Shown: one piece after another, positions 43,062 through 52,527 of the stretch | How positions within the stretch are numbered: position 1 is the stretch's first letter | Layout: every line of letters starts with the position of its first letter | Source: a bacterium | Lineage (GTDB): Bacteria; Planctomycetota; Planctomycetia; Pirellulales; Pirellulaceae | Assembly: GCA_030430075.1 (NCBI GenBank) | Contig: JAUIGN010000044.1 | Location: forward strand, 1-64,000 | DNA: 64,000 bases | Direction: 5' to 3' | Notes under the pieces: generated by a model | Told to the model about the DNA's origin: nothing | What the model saw: only the letters and a program-made list of their open reading frames with translations | Databases searched by the model: none | Made by a program: the position numbers and the translations under genes

Positions 43062-44494
43062 GGAGTTTCCTCCCTGGAATCGCCCAGCGATGCGATCTGG
43101 TGATTGGCCGCGATAAGAATCGAACCGAAGGTCTCGTCATCGGTCAGGGGAACCGCCCCCGTTTCGTCTTCATGCTGGCAGAGATCACGGGCATTGCGGA
43201 AGGCCCGCTGCGCGCCGGGCAAATTGCCCCCACGCCGCAACAGCGTCCCCAGCGCCATATGGGCGATCACCAGCGAGCGATCCAGGCATAACACGCGTTT
43301 GATCATGCCCAGCGCTTCGCGGTCCCGGTGCAACTCCATCAACAATATCGCGTTCAGATAGTGCAGGGCCGTCGAGAGCGGATGGACATTGAGCAGCTCA
43401 TCGCAGGCAGCCAGAGCCGATTCGGTGTCCGAGTTGGCAAGTGCTTTCACATGGAGGCAGGCCAGGTCAATGTCCGCCGCCGCATCCGCGGTCAACTCGG
43501 CAGCCCGCCGGTAATGACCTGCCGCCAGTGCGTCTCTTGCCAGTTCGACGATCGCCGGTTGAGCATCGTGCCGAATGTCCTGGTGGCCGTCTTCCGGCTC
43601 GATGCGGCTCGCAGGCTGCGCAGTCGCTGCCCCTGCGGGCGCCGGTCGCTCGGGCTCCGTCGCGTCGTTCAAGGGGCGCCGATAATACACGCCCCGTGGA
43701 CCTTGCACCATTTCGAAGGGAACGTGTGCATCGAGTTGCGGGTCGCTGGCGGCGGTCACGAGCCAACCGCCCGGGGACAGCGATTGGTATAACTTCGCAG
43801 CGACCTGACCGATGGTCGACGGCTTCAAGTAGATCAAGACGTTGCGGCAGAAGATCACGTCCTGATGCCCCGTCCCGCCGGCGACCGGCGGATACGCATC
43901 GCGTGCCAGGTTGAGACACCGGAAGTGGACCGCCTGTCGCAGCTCAGAGTGCAAGACGTACGAACCGTCGCGCCGGGTTGCATGCGGCATCACGCGAGAC
44001 TGGCCTTCACCCCGCAATGCCCAGTCGTGAAAAACACCCCTCCCGGCTTGCTCAATGGCCGCCTTGGAGATGTCGGTCCCCAGGATCCTGGCCCGCGACA
44101 GCAGGCCGGCCTCTTCCAAGACAATGGCCAGCGAATAGGCCTCTTCTCCCGTCGCACACCCGGCGCTCCAGAATCGCATGATCGCCGTTTCGCGCAAGCG
44201 GCCAACCAGTTCGGGAAGAATTGTCTGAGCCAGAAAACGAAACTGGTCCGGGAAGCGAAAAAAATAGGTTTCTCCCACCACCAGTTCGATGATCAGCTCG
44301 TCCAGGGCGGCCATATCCCGCTCCAGTCGGGAAACGTAGGCCCGCGGGTCACTGGAACCGGCCTTCCGCATCGCGCGGCCGATCGCCGAGGCCGCGTGCT
44401 GATGCTGGGCGCTGCGAATGTACAATCCCGTGCGCTGCTGGACGAAATCGAGGATCCGCTGCTCGCGGTCTCCGAGTTGGGCCGGCTCGTTCAT
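43058..44494 (-). CDS. cheR: CheR receptor methyltransferase with C-terminal TPR domain
   Basis: The 478-residue protein has the CheR N-terminal helical domain, the SAM-binding core (RFWSAGCATGEEAYSLAIVL, VIFCRNVLIYL) and, after about residue 290, TPR-like helices (ALHYLNAILLMELHRDREAL, LVIAHMALGTLLRRGGNLPG). TPR-fused CheR is typical of chemosensory systems that steer functions other than flagella, such as the Wsp and Frz types. Both ends overlap neighbouring cheW genes by 4 bp. Confidence 0.9.
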   Translation of the reverse strand: MNEPAQLGDREQRILDFVQQRTGLYIRSAQHQHAASAIGRAMRKAGSSDPRAYVSRLERDMAALDELIIELVVGETYFFRFPDQFRFLAQTILPELVGRLRETAIMRFWSAGCATGEEAYSLAIVLEEAGLLSRARILGTDISKAAIEQAGRGVFHDWALRGEGQSRVMPHATRRDGSYVLHSELRQAVHFRCLNLARDAYPPVAGGTGHQDVIFCRNVLIYLKPSTIGQVAAKLYQSLSPGGWLVTAASDPQLDAHVPFEMVQGPRGVYYRRPLNDATEPERPAPAGAATAQPASRIEPEDGHQDIRHDAQPAIVELARDALAAGHYRRAAELTADAAADIDLACLHVKALANSDTESALAACDELLNVHPLSTALHYLNAILLMELHRDREALGMIKRVLCLDRSLVIAHMALGTLLRRGGNLPGAQRAFRNARDLCQHEDETGAVPLTDDETFGSILIAANHQIASLGDSREETP

Positions 44495-44955
44495 TCAACG
44501 CCCTCGACTTTCGCAGCCGGCGGGAGGAGCCGGTCCGCATGCACATTCGCCCAGAGTTTCCGGGTGTCGAGCAAGTGAACGAGGCCCAGGCGGGGATGGG
44601 ACACGGACTGCAATCCGGTTTGTGGCGACCGGGCGGTCGCTGGCAGTTCCGCGTTCGCGTGATCGCTGTCCCACGTCATGATATCGATCGCTTTGTCCAC
44701 ACGGAGCGCAAACAGGCCGTCCTCCACCTGCAGGATAATGAAATGGTCGAGTGGGCTGAGTTGGTGCTCGGCGTGAGCGCGTAAATAGTCCAATTCGAAT
44801 ACGCCCAGGATCTGCCCACGAAAATCTAGCATGCCAATCATGCGGGGCGAATCGCGGGCGGGGGCCCCCAGACTGACCGCTCGCACGACTTCCCGCACGT
44901 CCGATGTGGGGATGCCGAACCTGGTTTCGTCGATTTCCAATATCAGGAATTCCAT
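44491..44955 (-). CDS. CheW-domain protein
   Basis: The 154-residue CheW domain protein starts at ATG 44955 (MEFLILEIDETRFGIPTSDV). It has MLDFRGQILGVFELDYL, matching CheW. The stop overlaps the cheR start by 4 bp. Two CheW proteins in one operon suggest different partners for each. Confidence 0.85.
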   Translation of the reverse strand: MEFLILEIDETRFGIPTSDVREVVRAVSLGAPARDSPRMIGMLDFRGQILGVFELDYLRAHAEHQLSPLDHFIILQVEDGLFALRVDKAIDIMTWDSDHANAELPATARSPQTGLQSVSHPRLGLVHLLDTRKLWANVHADRLLPPAAKVEGVE

Positions 44956-45002
44956 CGAAGCGCCTGGAGAAGAGATTGCTTGAGACAAGAAAAGAATAGC
45001 CG

Positions 45003-45020
45003 CGCCGGCAAATGCCGGCG
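45003..45020 (-). promoter_or_regulatory. Perfect 8-bp hairpin in the leader of the cheW gene
   Basis: CGCCGGCA-AA-TGCCGGCG. On the leftward strand it is followed by CGGCTATTCTTTTC, a weak T-rich tract, so it may end part of the upstream transcription or sit in the leader RNA. Confidence 0.4.
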
Positions 45021-45211
45021 GTGAATCTCCCTGCTTCAATAATAATCAAATTGTTGGAGGCCGGTGCGTTCCCGCGCGTCGATTCCGGTCGGTCCCCTGG
45101 CGCGGAATGTAACGGTTGCGAAGCGCCGGAGGAAACGCCGCGAATCCTCGCAGCTCCGTGGGGCATGCTGTGCATGCCGGAATCCGCGCTGGCCGTGCGG
45201 AAACGGAAGAC

Positions 45212-45241
45212 GAGGAAACGTCACGCAGAGCATGACTTACC
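45212..45241. repeat. Copy of the GTCATGC/GCATGAC hairpin repeat
   Basis: GAGGAAACGTCACGCAGAGC followed by ATGACTTAC. It aligns over about 40 bases with 55480-55517 including the flank GCGGAA. One stem mismatch is present. Confidence 0.75.
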
Positions 45242-45285
45242 GAAGAAGAATAAGACCGCCGGCGTAGAGCGGCAATTGGCGACCG

Positions 45286-45654
45286 CTACGACGCGGTGTT
45301 GAAGGCACCCACGCACGCATCCGCCGACTCGTGGATTGAGAAGATCGTGGTATCGAGATTGAGCGAGCGGAAGGCGATCCGCAACGATTCCGTCAGCGAA
45401 CAGAGCTTGAATTCGCCACCCTGCGAGTTGACCAGCTTGCGGATGGCAAGAAACGTATTGATGACGCCGGTCGCACAGTACTGGACTTCGCTCAAGTCCA
45501 AGACCAGCTTGGCGGGCCGATAGGTGGTCACGAAATGCGTCAACGCCTCCTGCAGCTTATCCTGGAGCACCAGATCGGACAGTTCGGGTTCGAGGATCTG
45601 CAGCACGGTGACGTCGCCGCGATCACGGCGCACGAAGAGTTGCTTTCGCATCAT
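45286..45654 (-). CDS. STAS-domain anti-sigma factor antagonist
   Basis: The 122-residue protein is a single STAS domain (LQILEPELSDLVLQDKLQEA, YCATGVINTFLAIRKLVNSQ). The usual phosphorylated serine region DxSG reads YCATG here, so control by phosphorylation is uncertain. AGAGG precedes ATGATG. It lies 12 bp after the response regulator gene, forming a partner-switch pair. Confidence 0.85.
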   Translation of the reverse strand: MMRKQLFVRRDRGDVTVLQILEPELSDLVLQDKLQEALTHFVTTYRPAKLVLDLSEVQYCATGVINTFLAIRKLVNSQGGEFKLCSLTESLRIAFRSLNLDTTIFSIHESADACVGAFNTAS

Positions 45655-45666
45655 CGGCCTCTTTCA

Positions 45667-46584
45667 TTATTCGTCGTCGTCATCCTCGTCCGACGGCGGG
45701 CGCTTGATCATGGTGATTTGGCTTCCGTTGTGACTATGGCTGACTTCGTCCATGAAGGCCTGAATCAACATGAGCCCCCGTCCGCTGACCTTATCGAAGT
45801 TCTCCGGGTCGTTCGGGTCTGGAATCAGCGACGGGTCGAAGCCCGGCCCTTCGTCGCGAATCACAAAGACCGCTTCCTCGCGGGTCGTCTTCAAGCTGAT
45901 ATGGACGCGGCGTTCCTGATAGGGCGACTCGCCGCGATGCTTGCGAATCAGGTCGGCGTACGGTTTGCCGCCGTCGATTTCCCGCAGGTCCGACGAGACT
46001 TCGAGGTTGCCGTGGATCATTGCGTTTCGCAGCGCTTCGTCCAGGGCGGTTGCAATGGTAAACGACGTCGCCTCGCTGCAGATCTTGAGTTCCTCGACCG
46101 GACGCTGCAGTCGGGCAATGATTTGCGGGAGCAGGGAGTCGTCGTTCGGCAACTCCATCTTGATATCCACCTGCGTCAGATGTTCGGCCAACTGGGCCTC
46201 TTTCTGCGATGCCTCGGCCAACGCCAATAGTTGCTCGACCGTCGAGAGCAACATCTCTTCCAGATTACGCTTGGGGACGTAGCTGGCCGCGCCTTTCTTG
46301 AGCGCCTCGATGGCAATCTCTTCGCTCCCTTCGGCCGTCGTCAACAGCACCGGCAGCGAAGGATATTCCATCTTCAGCATCTCGACGAGTTCCAGGCCAT
46401 TCATCTCCGGCATGTGCAGATCGGTGACCACCATCGCCGGCATTTCACTGCGGACTTGCTCCAGGCCAAGCTGACCGTTGACGGCGCACTTCGTCTCATA
46501 GTCGGCTTCTTCCAGCAGGAATTGCATCTGTGCCGACTGCGTCCGACTGTCCTCAACGATCAGTATGTAATCCCGTTTGTTCAT
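45667..46584 (-). CDS. Response regulator fused to an RsbW-like HATPase domain
   Basis: The 305-residue protein has an N-terminal receiver (DYILIVEDSRTQ, MVVTDLHMPEMNG, PVLLTTAEGS) and a C-terminal GHKL ATPase of the anti-sigma kinase type (about 145-290: ATALDEALRNAMIHGNLEVS, VIRDEGPGFDPSLIPD, GRGLMLIQAFMDEV). It would phosphorylate or bind the STAS protein encoded next, under control of receiver phosphorylation, perhaps by the CheA of this cluster. The end is strongly acidic (DEDDDDE). Confidence 0.9.
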   Translation of the reverse strand: MNKRDYILIVEDSRTQSAQMQFLLEEADYETKCAVNGQLGLEQVRSEMPAMVVTDLHMPEMNGLELVEMLKMEYPSLPVLLTTAEGSEEIAIEALKKGAASYVPKRNLEEMLLSTVEQLLALAEASQKEAQLAEHLTQVDIKMELPNDDSLLPQIIARLQRPVEELKICSEATSFTIATALDEALRNAMIHGNLEVSSDLREIDGGKPYADLIRKHRGESPYQERRVHISLKTTREEAVFVIRDEGPGFDPSLIPDPNDPENFDKVSGRGLMLIQAFMDEVSHSHNGSQITMIKRPPSDEDDDDE

Positions 46585-46939
46585 CAGTGATCAGCCCAAA
46601 CTTCCGCGAATGCAAGTGAGACATGAGTGGATGTAACTCACTAGTCTACCGGATAAATCGGCCCGCGGAAACGAAGCCGGCGGAAAGTGGAACGAATGCA
46701 GGCCGGCGATTTGTGAAGAATTGTGATTACCGGTGCGGCCTTCCCAATCACACCTCAGAGCCGAAATACTCTTCGCTCCGCGCCACACGCCAACCAAAGC
46801 TCGAGCGATCCCAACCGGCCTTCCGCCTGCCTGGACGACCCGTGTCGGGGGGGGAGACCGGCAGCATCGTTGCCACCATGTCATTCGTTACGAAACGCGC
46901 ACCTGGTTGGTTCGTCCTCGACCGGCCAACAGCCATGGC
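46585..46939. other. No gene seen, about 355 bp; upstream region of the chemosensory operon
   Basis: Nothing coding on either strand by motif or codon style. It must include the leftward promoter of the chemosensory operon. Confidence 0.45.
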
Positions 46940-47830
46940 TCAACGGTTCGACGAGGCAGCATCGCGCGACAACCTGCCAATGAACTCCTTGAGCTTGCTG
47001 CAATAGCCGTCGGAATAGGCATCGTTGTGTCCCACACCAACCTCGTCATAAAACTCTTTCTGCGTCGAGGTGGCAGCGTCAAACAGGCGCCGCCCCAGTT
47101 CGTGCGGGACCAGCGAATCGCGGGTCCCGTGGCTTTGCAGGAGCGGCCCCTGAAATTCACCAATCTTGGCCATCGAATTAAACTGCGTCCTCATTAGCAG
47201 ACGGATCGGAAGCAACGGGTACAAGCGGGCCGCCACGTCCGGCATGCTGGTGAAGGTGCGCTCCAGGACAAGCGCTTTGGCACCGTTCTCGACCGCCAGT
47301 TCGACCGCCACGGCTCCCCCCAGCGAACGGCCGATCAAGATGATCTGATCAGGTTGGATCCCCGCCCGCTCGGCGAACCAATGCTGGGCGGCATGGCCGT
47401 CCTTGAGCACACCCGCCTCGTGCGGCCGGCCTTCGCTGCGACCGTAGCCCCGATAATCGAACGCAAATACGGTGGCGTTCATTTCCTGGTGATAATGCCT
47501 GACCAGGTCACTGTTATAGGCCACGTGCTCGCCATTGCCGTGGCAGAACATAATAAAGACCTTCGGGTCGGGGTGTTCGATCAAGACGCCATGGAGCTGC
47601 GTTCCGTCGGTGGAGGTGAAGTAGACGTCTTCGAGACCATGGTCCCAGTTGCCTTCCGGGTACCTGGGAGCAGGAAAGATCAATGCGTTTTCGAGAAACA
47701 TCATCAGCAGGACAACCAACACAAACGAGGCGCTAAAGATCTTGGCCAGGCGCCACAACAAGTTCGTGGCGCGATGAAAACGAGACTCGCTGCCGGAACC
47801 GCGGGCGGCGCTGGGATCGATCTGCGACAT
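46940..47830 (-). CDS. Membrane-anchored alpha/beta hydrolase
   Basis: The 296-residue protein has one N-terminal membrane helix (about 33-50) and an alpha/beta hydrolase domain with oxyanion region FCHGNGEHVAYN, nucleophile elbow IGRSLGGAVAVE (Ser169), acid in HGTRDSLVP and the catalytic His in VGVGHNDAYSDG. It resembles the BEM46/ABHD12-13 group of serine hydrolases. The substrate is unknown. Confidence 0.85.
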   Translation of the reverse strand: MSQIDPSAARGSGSESRFHRATNLLWRLAKIFSASFVLVVLLMMFLENALIFPAPRYPEGNWDHGLEDVYFTSTDGTQLHGVLIEHPDPKVFIMFCHGNGEHVAYNSDLVRHYHQEMNATVFAFDYRGYGRSEGRPHEAGVLKDGHAAQHWFAERAGIQPDQIILIGRSLGGAVAVELAVENGAKALVLERTFTSMPDVAARLYPLLPIRLLMRTQFNSMAKIGEFQGPLLQSHGTRDSLVPHELGRRLFDAATSTQKEFYDEVGVGHNDAYSDGYCSKLKEFIGRLSRDAASSNR

Positions 47831-48263
47831 GGACGCGTGCGCTCCTTCATTCCGACGGCATCACTTGCCTGGCCTCAACACCATTCAAATGAATTCCGCA
47901 CTTCAGCAGGTTATACGTTTCATTACATTCCGTACTTCCCTGAGTCCTTAGCCGCCATACCGTTCAATCGGAATTCGCAGGTCGTTGTTTTCCAATGGCG
48001 GCAGCGGGAAAGCCGCGGATGCCTGGTGGAATCGTTGCCGCTGGTCCGCCGACACGCTGAGGATGCGATCGGCGAATACGAATTGAACAGGATGGTGTCT
48101 CGCCGATTGACGGCTGCGCGGCAAATGAGCCTTCGGCAAGCAACGCGCGGCCGTATATCTGCGGACTCCCGTTGGTCGTCCTGGTCCATTCGCTGCGCAA
48201 GTATCAATAAACCATTCATCGGCCGATCCCGTCCGGTTTGTACAGCTTTCGACGGAACCCAGG
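47831..48263. other. No gene seen, about 430 bp
   Basis: Short frames only, rich in Arg and Ser. The right end holds a dispersed repeat copy. Confidence 0.5.
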
Positions 48264-48284
48264 CTAACGCCCAACGGCTGATGA
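48262..48284. repeat. Inverted copy of the TCATCAGCCG...GGCGTTAGCC repeat
   Basis: GGCTAACGCCCAACGGCTGA followed by TGA. It differs from the copy at 18037-18059 by one base. It overlaps the TAG stop of the next gene. Confidence 0.8.
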
Positions 48285-49031
48285 GTTACCCGGGTTCGCC
48301 TGCTCGGAAAACAACAACCGCATCGGCTCGGTCGTGCCAAGCGGCCGCGTGCATACAAACACTTCACCGGCCTGGAATCCGGCGGCCGCCCCGGAGTTGA
48401 TCGCCGCTCCACGGACCCGGTCAAACACGGCTTGCTTGGCTGGTGGGAACTGCGTCGCGTAGCAGCGAATGGACTCCAGCTTCGTCTCCAGCGTCTCCGA
48501 AATATCGACGGTAAAATGACTGGCAAAGCCATCCAACATGGGCGGCTCGAAAGCCAACCGAAAATAGAGCTGCTTGGAAATCGTGTGGACGGGAAGATGA
48601 TCGAACTGATCGTCCCACTTTGTCAGCCGCGAGTAGAACACGGCGGCATCGGTAATCTGCATCGCTTGCCAGTGGTCGGGCGAAGCCATGGGCGTCTTGT
48701 CGCCAAACCCGATCACCACGCGCGGCCGGTACTTGCGGAACTCTTTGGCCAGCGCCAGACGGGCAGCATGAGAATCGAACAGGCACCGGTTGGGGAGATC
48801 GAGCGTCACACGGTGGCAACCGAGCACCTCGGCGGCCCGCGCCGCCTCCGCCAAGCGGACTTCCGGACCGGGCGACAGGGGCGTCGGCTCGCCGTCGGTC
48901 AAGTCAATGATCCCCACTCGGTAGCCTTGCTGGACGAGCTTCGCCAGCGTCCCGCCACAGGCAATCTCTACGTCGTCAGGGTGTGCGCCGACGGCCACCA
49001 CGTCCAGTTGCGGGTAGTCAAGGTTTGTCAT
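48264..49031 (-). CDS. PIG-L family deacetylase, BshB1-like
   Basis: The 255-residue protein starts at ATG 49031 (GGAAG upstream). The zinc-site motif AHPDDVEIACGGTLAKL is near residue 15, with SPDHWQAMQITDAAVFYSRL giving the third ligand. LDLTDGEPTPLS-like IIDLTDGEPTPLSPG is typical of BshB1, which removes acetyl from N-acetylglucosaminyl malate in bacillithiol synthesis. Other bacillithiol genes are not in this window, so a different GlcNAc-type substrate is possible. Confidence 0.85.
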   Translation of the reverse strand: MTNLDYPQLDVVAVGAHPDDVEIACGGTLAKLVQQGYRVGIIDLTDGEPTPLSPGPEVRLAEAARAAEVLGCHRVTLDLPNRCLFDSHAARLALAKEFRKYRPRVVIGFGDKTPMASPDHWQAMQITDAAVFYSRLTKWDDQFDHLPVHTISKQLYFRLAFEPPMLDGFASHFTVDISETLETKLESIRCYATQFPPAKQAVFDRVRGAAINSGAAAGFQAGEVFVCTRPLGTTEPMRLLFSEQANPGNSSAVGR

Positions 49032-49211
49032 GGCTTCCAACGTTTCGAGAGGGCGTCAGGAGAAATGTCAGGCATGGATGGCGAACGGTTGGTGCGAAGG
49101 TCCTGCCAAAAATCGTCTGATCGCAGCCGCAAGCTTCGACGTTCTTACCGCGCATGTGTCCGCGTCGTGCTGCGATTGTCGAGCAACAGGTGATCGGCGG
49201 TCCCGACGTAC

Positions 49212-50456
49212 CTAGGTTGCCTTCACGGCGGAGATCAAGAACGAGGGGTTCATCGCTTCGAACCGCAAACGCTCTAGCTGCTGGACGCCGCGCGACAGAT
49301 TCACCATGCAGACGTTGGCGTCGCCGCAGAGGTTTCGTAGCAACTCGAAGACGGACGTCACGTTTTCCAAACTGGAGACGTTGGCGACGACCCGCCCGCC
49401 CGGACGCAAGCGTTCGACGGCCGCTTCCACGATGCTACTGACCACGCGACCGGTGCCCCCGACAAAGACCGCATCCGGGTCCGGCAGGTCGGTCCACACT
49501 TCGGGCGCCTGGCCGAGGATCGGCGTCAGATTCGTCACGGCAAACCGGTCGGCGTTGGCAGCGATCAATTGGTAATCGTCCTGGTCCATCTCGATGGCAA
49601 AGACCGCTCCGCTGGTGGCCAGTTGAGCCGCTTCGATGGCGACCGAACCGCTGCCCGCGCCGACGTCCCACACGATACTGGCAGGACCGATGTCCATCTC
49701 TGCGATCGCCATCACCCGCACTTCACTGGGCGTCAGCAGGCCCCGTTTCGGCTTGGACTGCAGGAAGGCGTCGTCCGGGTTGCCAAACAAGCGGCGGCCG
49801 ATCATGGCTGACGGACGGTCCGGCGCATTCGGATTGCGGACGAGAACCATCACGTTCAACGCCGAAAAATCCTGCTGCGCGACGTCCGCCAATTCCGCAT
49901 GCGTAACCCGCTCGTCGGGCGACCCCAGGTTCTCGCAGATAAACGCCTGGAAGTAGTCGATCTGCCGCTCCAACAAGGCCTCGGCAACTTTCCGGGGAGG
50001 CACCTCTTCGGTCGTGAACAGCCCGACCTTCTCAGCCGTCCGCGTCCGCTCAACGACCCGCTCGAGCTGCTGGTTGGCCAGGTTGGTGAGGTACGCTTCG
50101 TCCCAACTTTCCTTGACCCGCGCAAATGCCAGTTGCATGCTGCTGACATGCGGAACCACTTCGAATCGGTCTTTGCCGAGCCGATCGCAGAGGTAGCGGG
50201 CGGTGCCGTAGAAGAGCGGGTCGCCGTTCGCCAAGATCAGCATCCGCCGGTCGGGGTGGTCAGCGATCACTTGCACCAGACGCTCGAAGTCCGACACCTC
50301 GATCCGCTCGGCCGAAGCGTTCTCGACCGTGGCCAGCAATGCCTCGCTCCCCAGCAGTACCTCCGCGTCAGTGATGAGCTGTCGGGAGGCGGCCGTCAGG
50401 CCATCCAGACCATCATCGCCAATGCCGACAATGTGAACTTTTTGCGCAACTGGCAA
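49212..50456 (-). CDS. cobL: Precorrin-6Y C5,15-methyltransferase (CbiE-CbiT fusion)
   Basis: The 414-residue fusion has an N-terminal tetrapyrrole methylase domain (VHIVGIGDDGLDGLTAASRQ, LANGDPLFYGTARYL, HVSSMQLAFARV) and, after about residue 215, a CbiT domain (LTPSEVRVMAIAEMDIGPAS, WDVGAGSGSVAIEAAQL, DAVFVGGTGR). It methylates C5 and C15 and decarboxylates in cobalamin synthesis. The start codon is TTG at 50456, supported by AAAGGAAA just upstream. No other cobalamin gene is nearby. Confidence 0.9.
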   Translation of the reverse strand: MPVAQKVHIVGIGDDGLDGLTAASRQLITDAEVLLGSEALLATVENASAERIEVSDFERLVQVIADHPDRRMLILANGDPLFYGTARYLCDRLGKDRFEVVPHVSSMQLAFARVKESWDEAYLTNLANQQLERVVERTRTAEKVGLFTTEEVPPRKVAEALLERQIDYFQAFICENLGSPDERVTHAELADVAQQDFSALNVMVLVRNPNAPDRPSAMIGRRLFGNPDDAFLQSKPKRGLLTPSEVRVMAIAEMDIGPASIVWDVGAGSGSVAIEAAQLATSGAVFAIEMDQDDYQLIAANADRFAVTNLTPILGQAPEVWTDLPDPDAVFVGGTGRVVSSIVEAAVERLRPGGRVVANVSSLENVTSVFELLRNLCGDANVCMVNLSRGVQQLERLRFEAMNPSFLISAVKAT

Positions 50457-50690
50457 CGGGTTTCCTTTCGCTGATGAAGTCGCCGCCTGCCGAACTTCCG
50501 CTGATCGGCCAGCCGTGCGGTACGACCAGGGATCCTGCTGCCGATCTTACGCCGCGCCGACGTGACCGTGAATGCCCCCCGGGGCAGAATCCCAGCACCA
50601 GCACCGCCGGAATCCCACCACCAGCCGCAGGCGACCCGAACCACCGAAGTGCGCCCGGGCCGCAGCCAGTTCACCATGCCGCAGCGAGTG

Positions 50691-51023
50691 TTAGACCTGA
50701 AAGGAGCTCCCGCAACCGCAGCTCTTCGTCACATTCGGGTTGTCGAACTTGAACCCGCGGGCATCCAGACCTTCGTACCAATCGATGGTGGTCCCTTCCA
50801 GCAACAGCGAACTCTTCTTGTCGACCACCAGCTTGATGCCGTGAAAATCGAACTGCTCGTCCTGCGCGTCGTCGAACTCCTGGTCGAATTCGAGCTTATA
50901 ACTGTAGCCGCTGCAGCCGCCGGCAACCGCCCCGACGCGCAAAAACAGATCGCCTTCGATTTTGTTCTCTTCCTGGTACCGCTTGACTTCGTTGGCCGCT
51001 TTTTCCGTCAAAACTACGGACAT
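50691..51023 (-). CDS. IscA/ErpA-type iron-sulfur carrier (HesB family)
   Basis: The 110-residue A-type carrier starts at ATG 51023 (GAGGGGAG upstream). The three conserved cysteines are in VAGGCSGYSY and in KSCGCGSSF at the end. It accepts or passes on Fe-S clusters. It is 303 bp downstream of the cysteine desulfurase gene on the same strand, which probably feeds the same pathway. Confidence 0.9.
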   Translation of the reverse strand: MSVVLTEKAANEVKRYQEENKIEGDLFLRVGAVAGGCSGYSYKLEFDQEFDDAQDEQFDFHGIKLVVDKKSSLLLEGTTIDWYEGLDARGFKFDNPNVTKSCGCGSSFQV

Positions 51024-51326
51024 GGGGACTCCCCTCAGGTATGTGTCGAAATTGATGTTGGTATTTTTCACATCCCAATATGCTAAAAATATACAAACTG
51101 CCGCTCGCAGGGAACCTCTGCTAGGCGAAAAAAACGCAGGGAAAATTCTCCGCGTTGCCGCGGGCTCTGCCAGCTTGGCGTCGGTGGCCTTCAGAAGCCT
51201 GCCGTAAATCGCCATAAATCGATGGGTTGATCCTGGTGGGCGCCGGTGTCGAGCCCCCCCCTCCGCGGGGGCGTGGGCGACTCGGCAGGCGCGGTCAAGC
51301 ACACGTGGCTCGGCAAGGCGCTGCGG

Positions 51327-52523
51327 TCAGGGAGCCAGGCTGCTCATTTTTCGCAGTCGCAACACCGCTTCGGCGACCGTCTCGACGGCGAATTGCACCT
51401 CGGCGTCCGTGGTAAACCGCCCCAGCCCGAAACGCAGGCTGGCCCGCGTCCGGTCATCATCCAGGCCAATCGCCCGCAACACATGGCTCGGCTCCGGATT
51501 GGCAGACGTGCAGGCGCTGCCGCTGGAAACGGCCAGATCCCGCATGCTCATCATGAGTGCTTCGCCGTCCACAAGGGCGAAGCTGCAATTGAGGTTCCCC
51601 GGAAGCCTCAGCCCGGGCGACCGCAACCCGGGCCCGTTGAGCACGACATCCGGGATCGCCGCCGTGAGGCCGTCGAAAAGTGCATTCCGCAGCTTGGCCA
51701 GTCGAGCGGCCTCGGATGGCATGTCATCCAGGCAGAGCTCCAGGGCGTGGGCCATGCCGACAATCCCCGGCACATTCAGCGTACCACTGCGGCGTCCCCC
51801 TTCCTGGCCTCCCCCCTCGATCTGCGGATCGATCTTGATGCGGGGTGACCGGCGGCCGACGTACAATCCGCCGACGCCTTTGGGGCCGTAAATCTTGTGC
51901 CCGGAGAAACTGAGCAGATCGACTTCCAACGGGCCGACCTCGACCGGAATGCGGCCGACCGCCTGGGTGGCGTCCGTATGCAGCAGCACACCCCGCGATC
52001 GGCACTCCCGCCCCAGTGCCGCCAGGTCTTGGATCACGCCGATTTCATTGTTGGCCAGCATCACAGAGACCAGCAGGGTGTCGTCCCGGAATGCATCGAC
52101 GACCTGTTGCACATCCAGTCGCCCCGCGTCATCTTCGCCCGCCTGGCGGACGCCCAGCAGGGTGACGTCGCACCCGCGGCGTGCGAGTCGTTGCAGCGGG
52201 TCGAGGATCGCCTTGTGTTCGGTCGTCACGCTGATCAGATGGCCGCCCGGCCGACGACCCCGCTGGGCCACGCCGCGGAGCACGAGGTTGTTGCTTTCCG
52301 TGGCACCGCTGGTGAAGACGATTTCCCGCGGCGTGCATCCGAGCGACCGGGCGATGGACGTGCGGGCCGCATCCACGGCGGCGGCCGCATCCCATCCGAA
52401 GCAATGGCTGGTACTGCCCGCATTCCCGTACTGTTCGGTAAAAAACGGCAGCATCGCCTCGACGACGCGCGGGTCAACGCGTGTCGTGGCGTGGTTGTCC
52501 ATGTAGACCGGAGTCGCGACCAT
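51327..52523 (-). CDS. Cysteine desulfurase (NifS/IscS family)
   Basis: The 398-residue PLP enzyme takes sulfur from cysteine. PLP binding His in TTEHKAIL, the Schiff-base lysine 210 in SFSGHKIYGPKGVG and the active-site Cys338 in SSGSACTSANPEPSHVL mark it as a group I desulfurase. The start ATG 52523 is 4 bp after the stop of the Nudix-like gene, so both are in one operon. IscU is not seen. Confidence 0.92.
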   Translation of the reverse strand: MVATPVYMDNHATTRVDPRVVEAMLPFFTEQYGNAGSTSHCFGWDAAAAVDAARTSIARSLGCTPREIVFTSGATESNNLVLRGVAQRGRRPGGHLISVTTEHKAILDPLQRLARRGCDVTLLGVRQAGEDDAGRLDVQQVVDAFRDDTLLVSVMLANNEIGVIQDLAALGRECRSRGVLLHTDATQAVGRIPVEVGPLEVDLLSFSGHKIYGPKGVGGLYVGRRSPRIKIDPQIEGGGQEGGRRSGTLNVPGIVGMAHALELCLDDMPSEAARLAKLRNALFDGLTAAIPDVVLNGPGLRSPGLRLPGNLNCSFALVDGEALMMSMRDLAVSSGSACTSANPEPSHVLRAIGLDDDRTRASLRFGLGRFTTDAEVQFAVETVAEAVLRLRKMSSLAP

Positions 52524-52527
52524 GAAC

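Noticed and set aside
47948..48532. 194-codon reverse-strand frame upstream of the PIG-L stop
   Set aside because: Overlaps the PIG-L gene in another frame and has the composition of a shadow.
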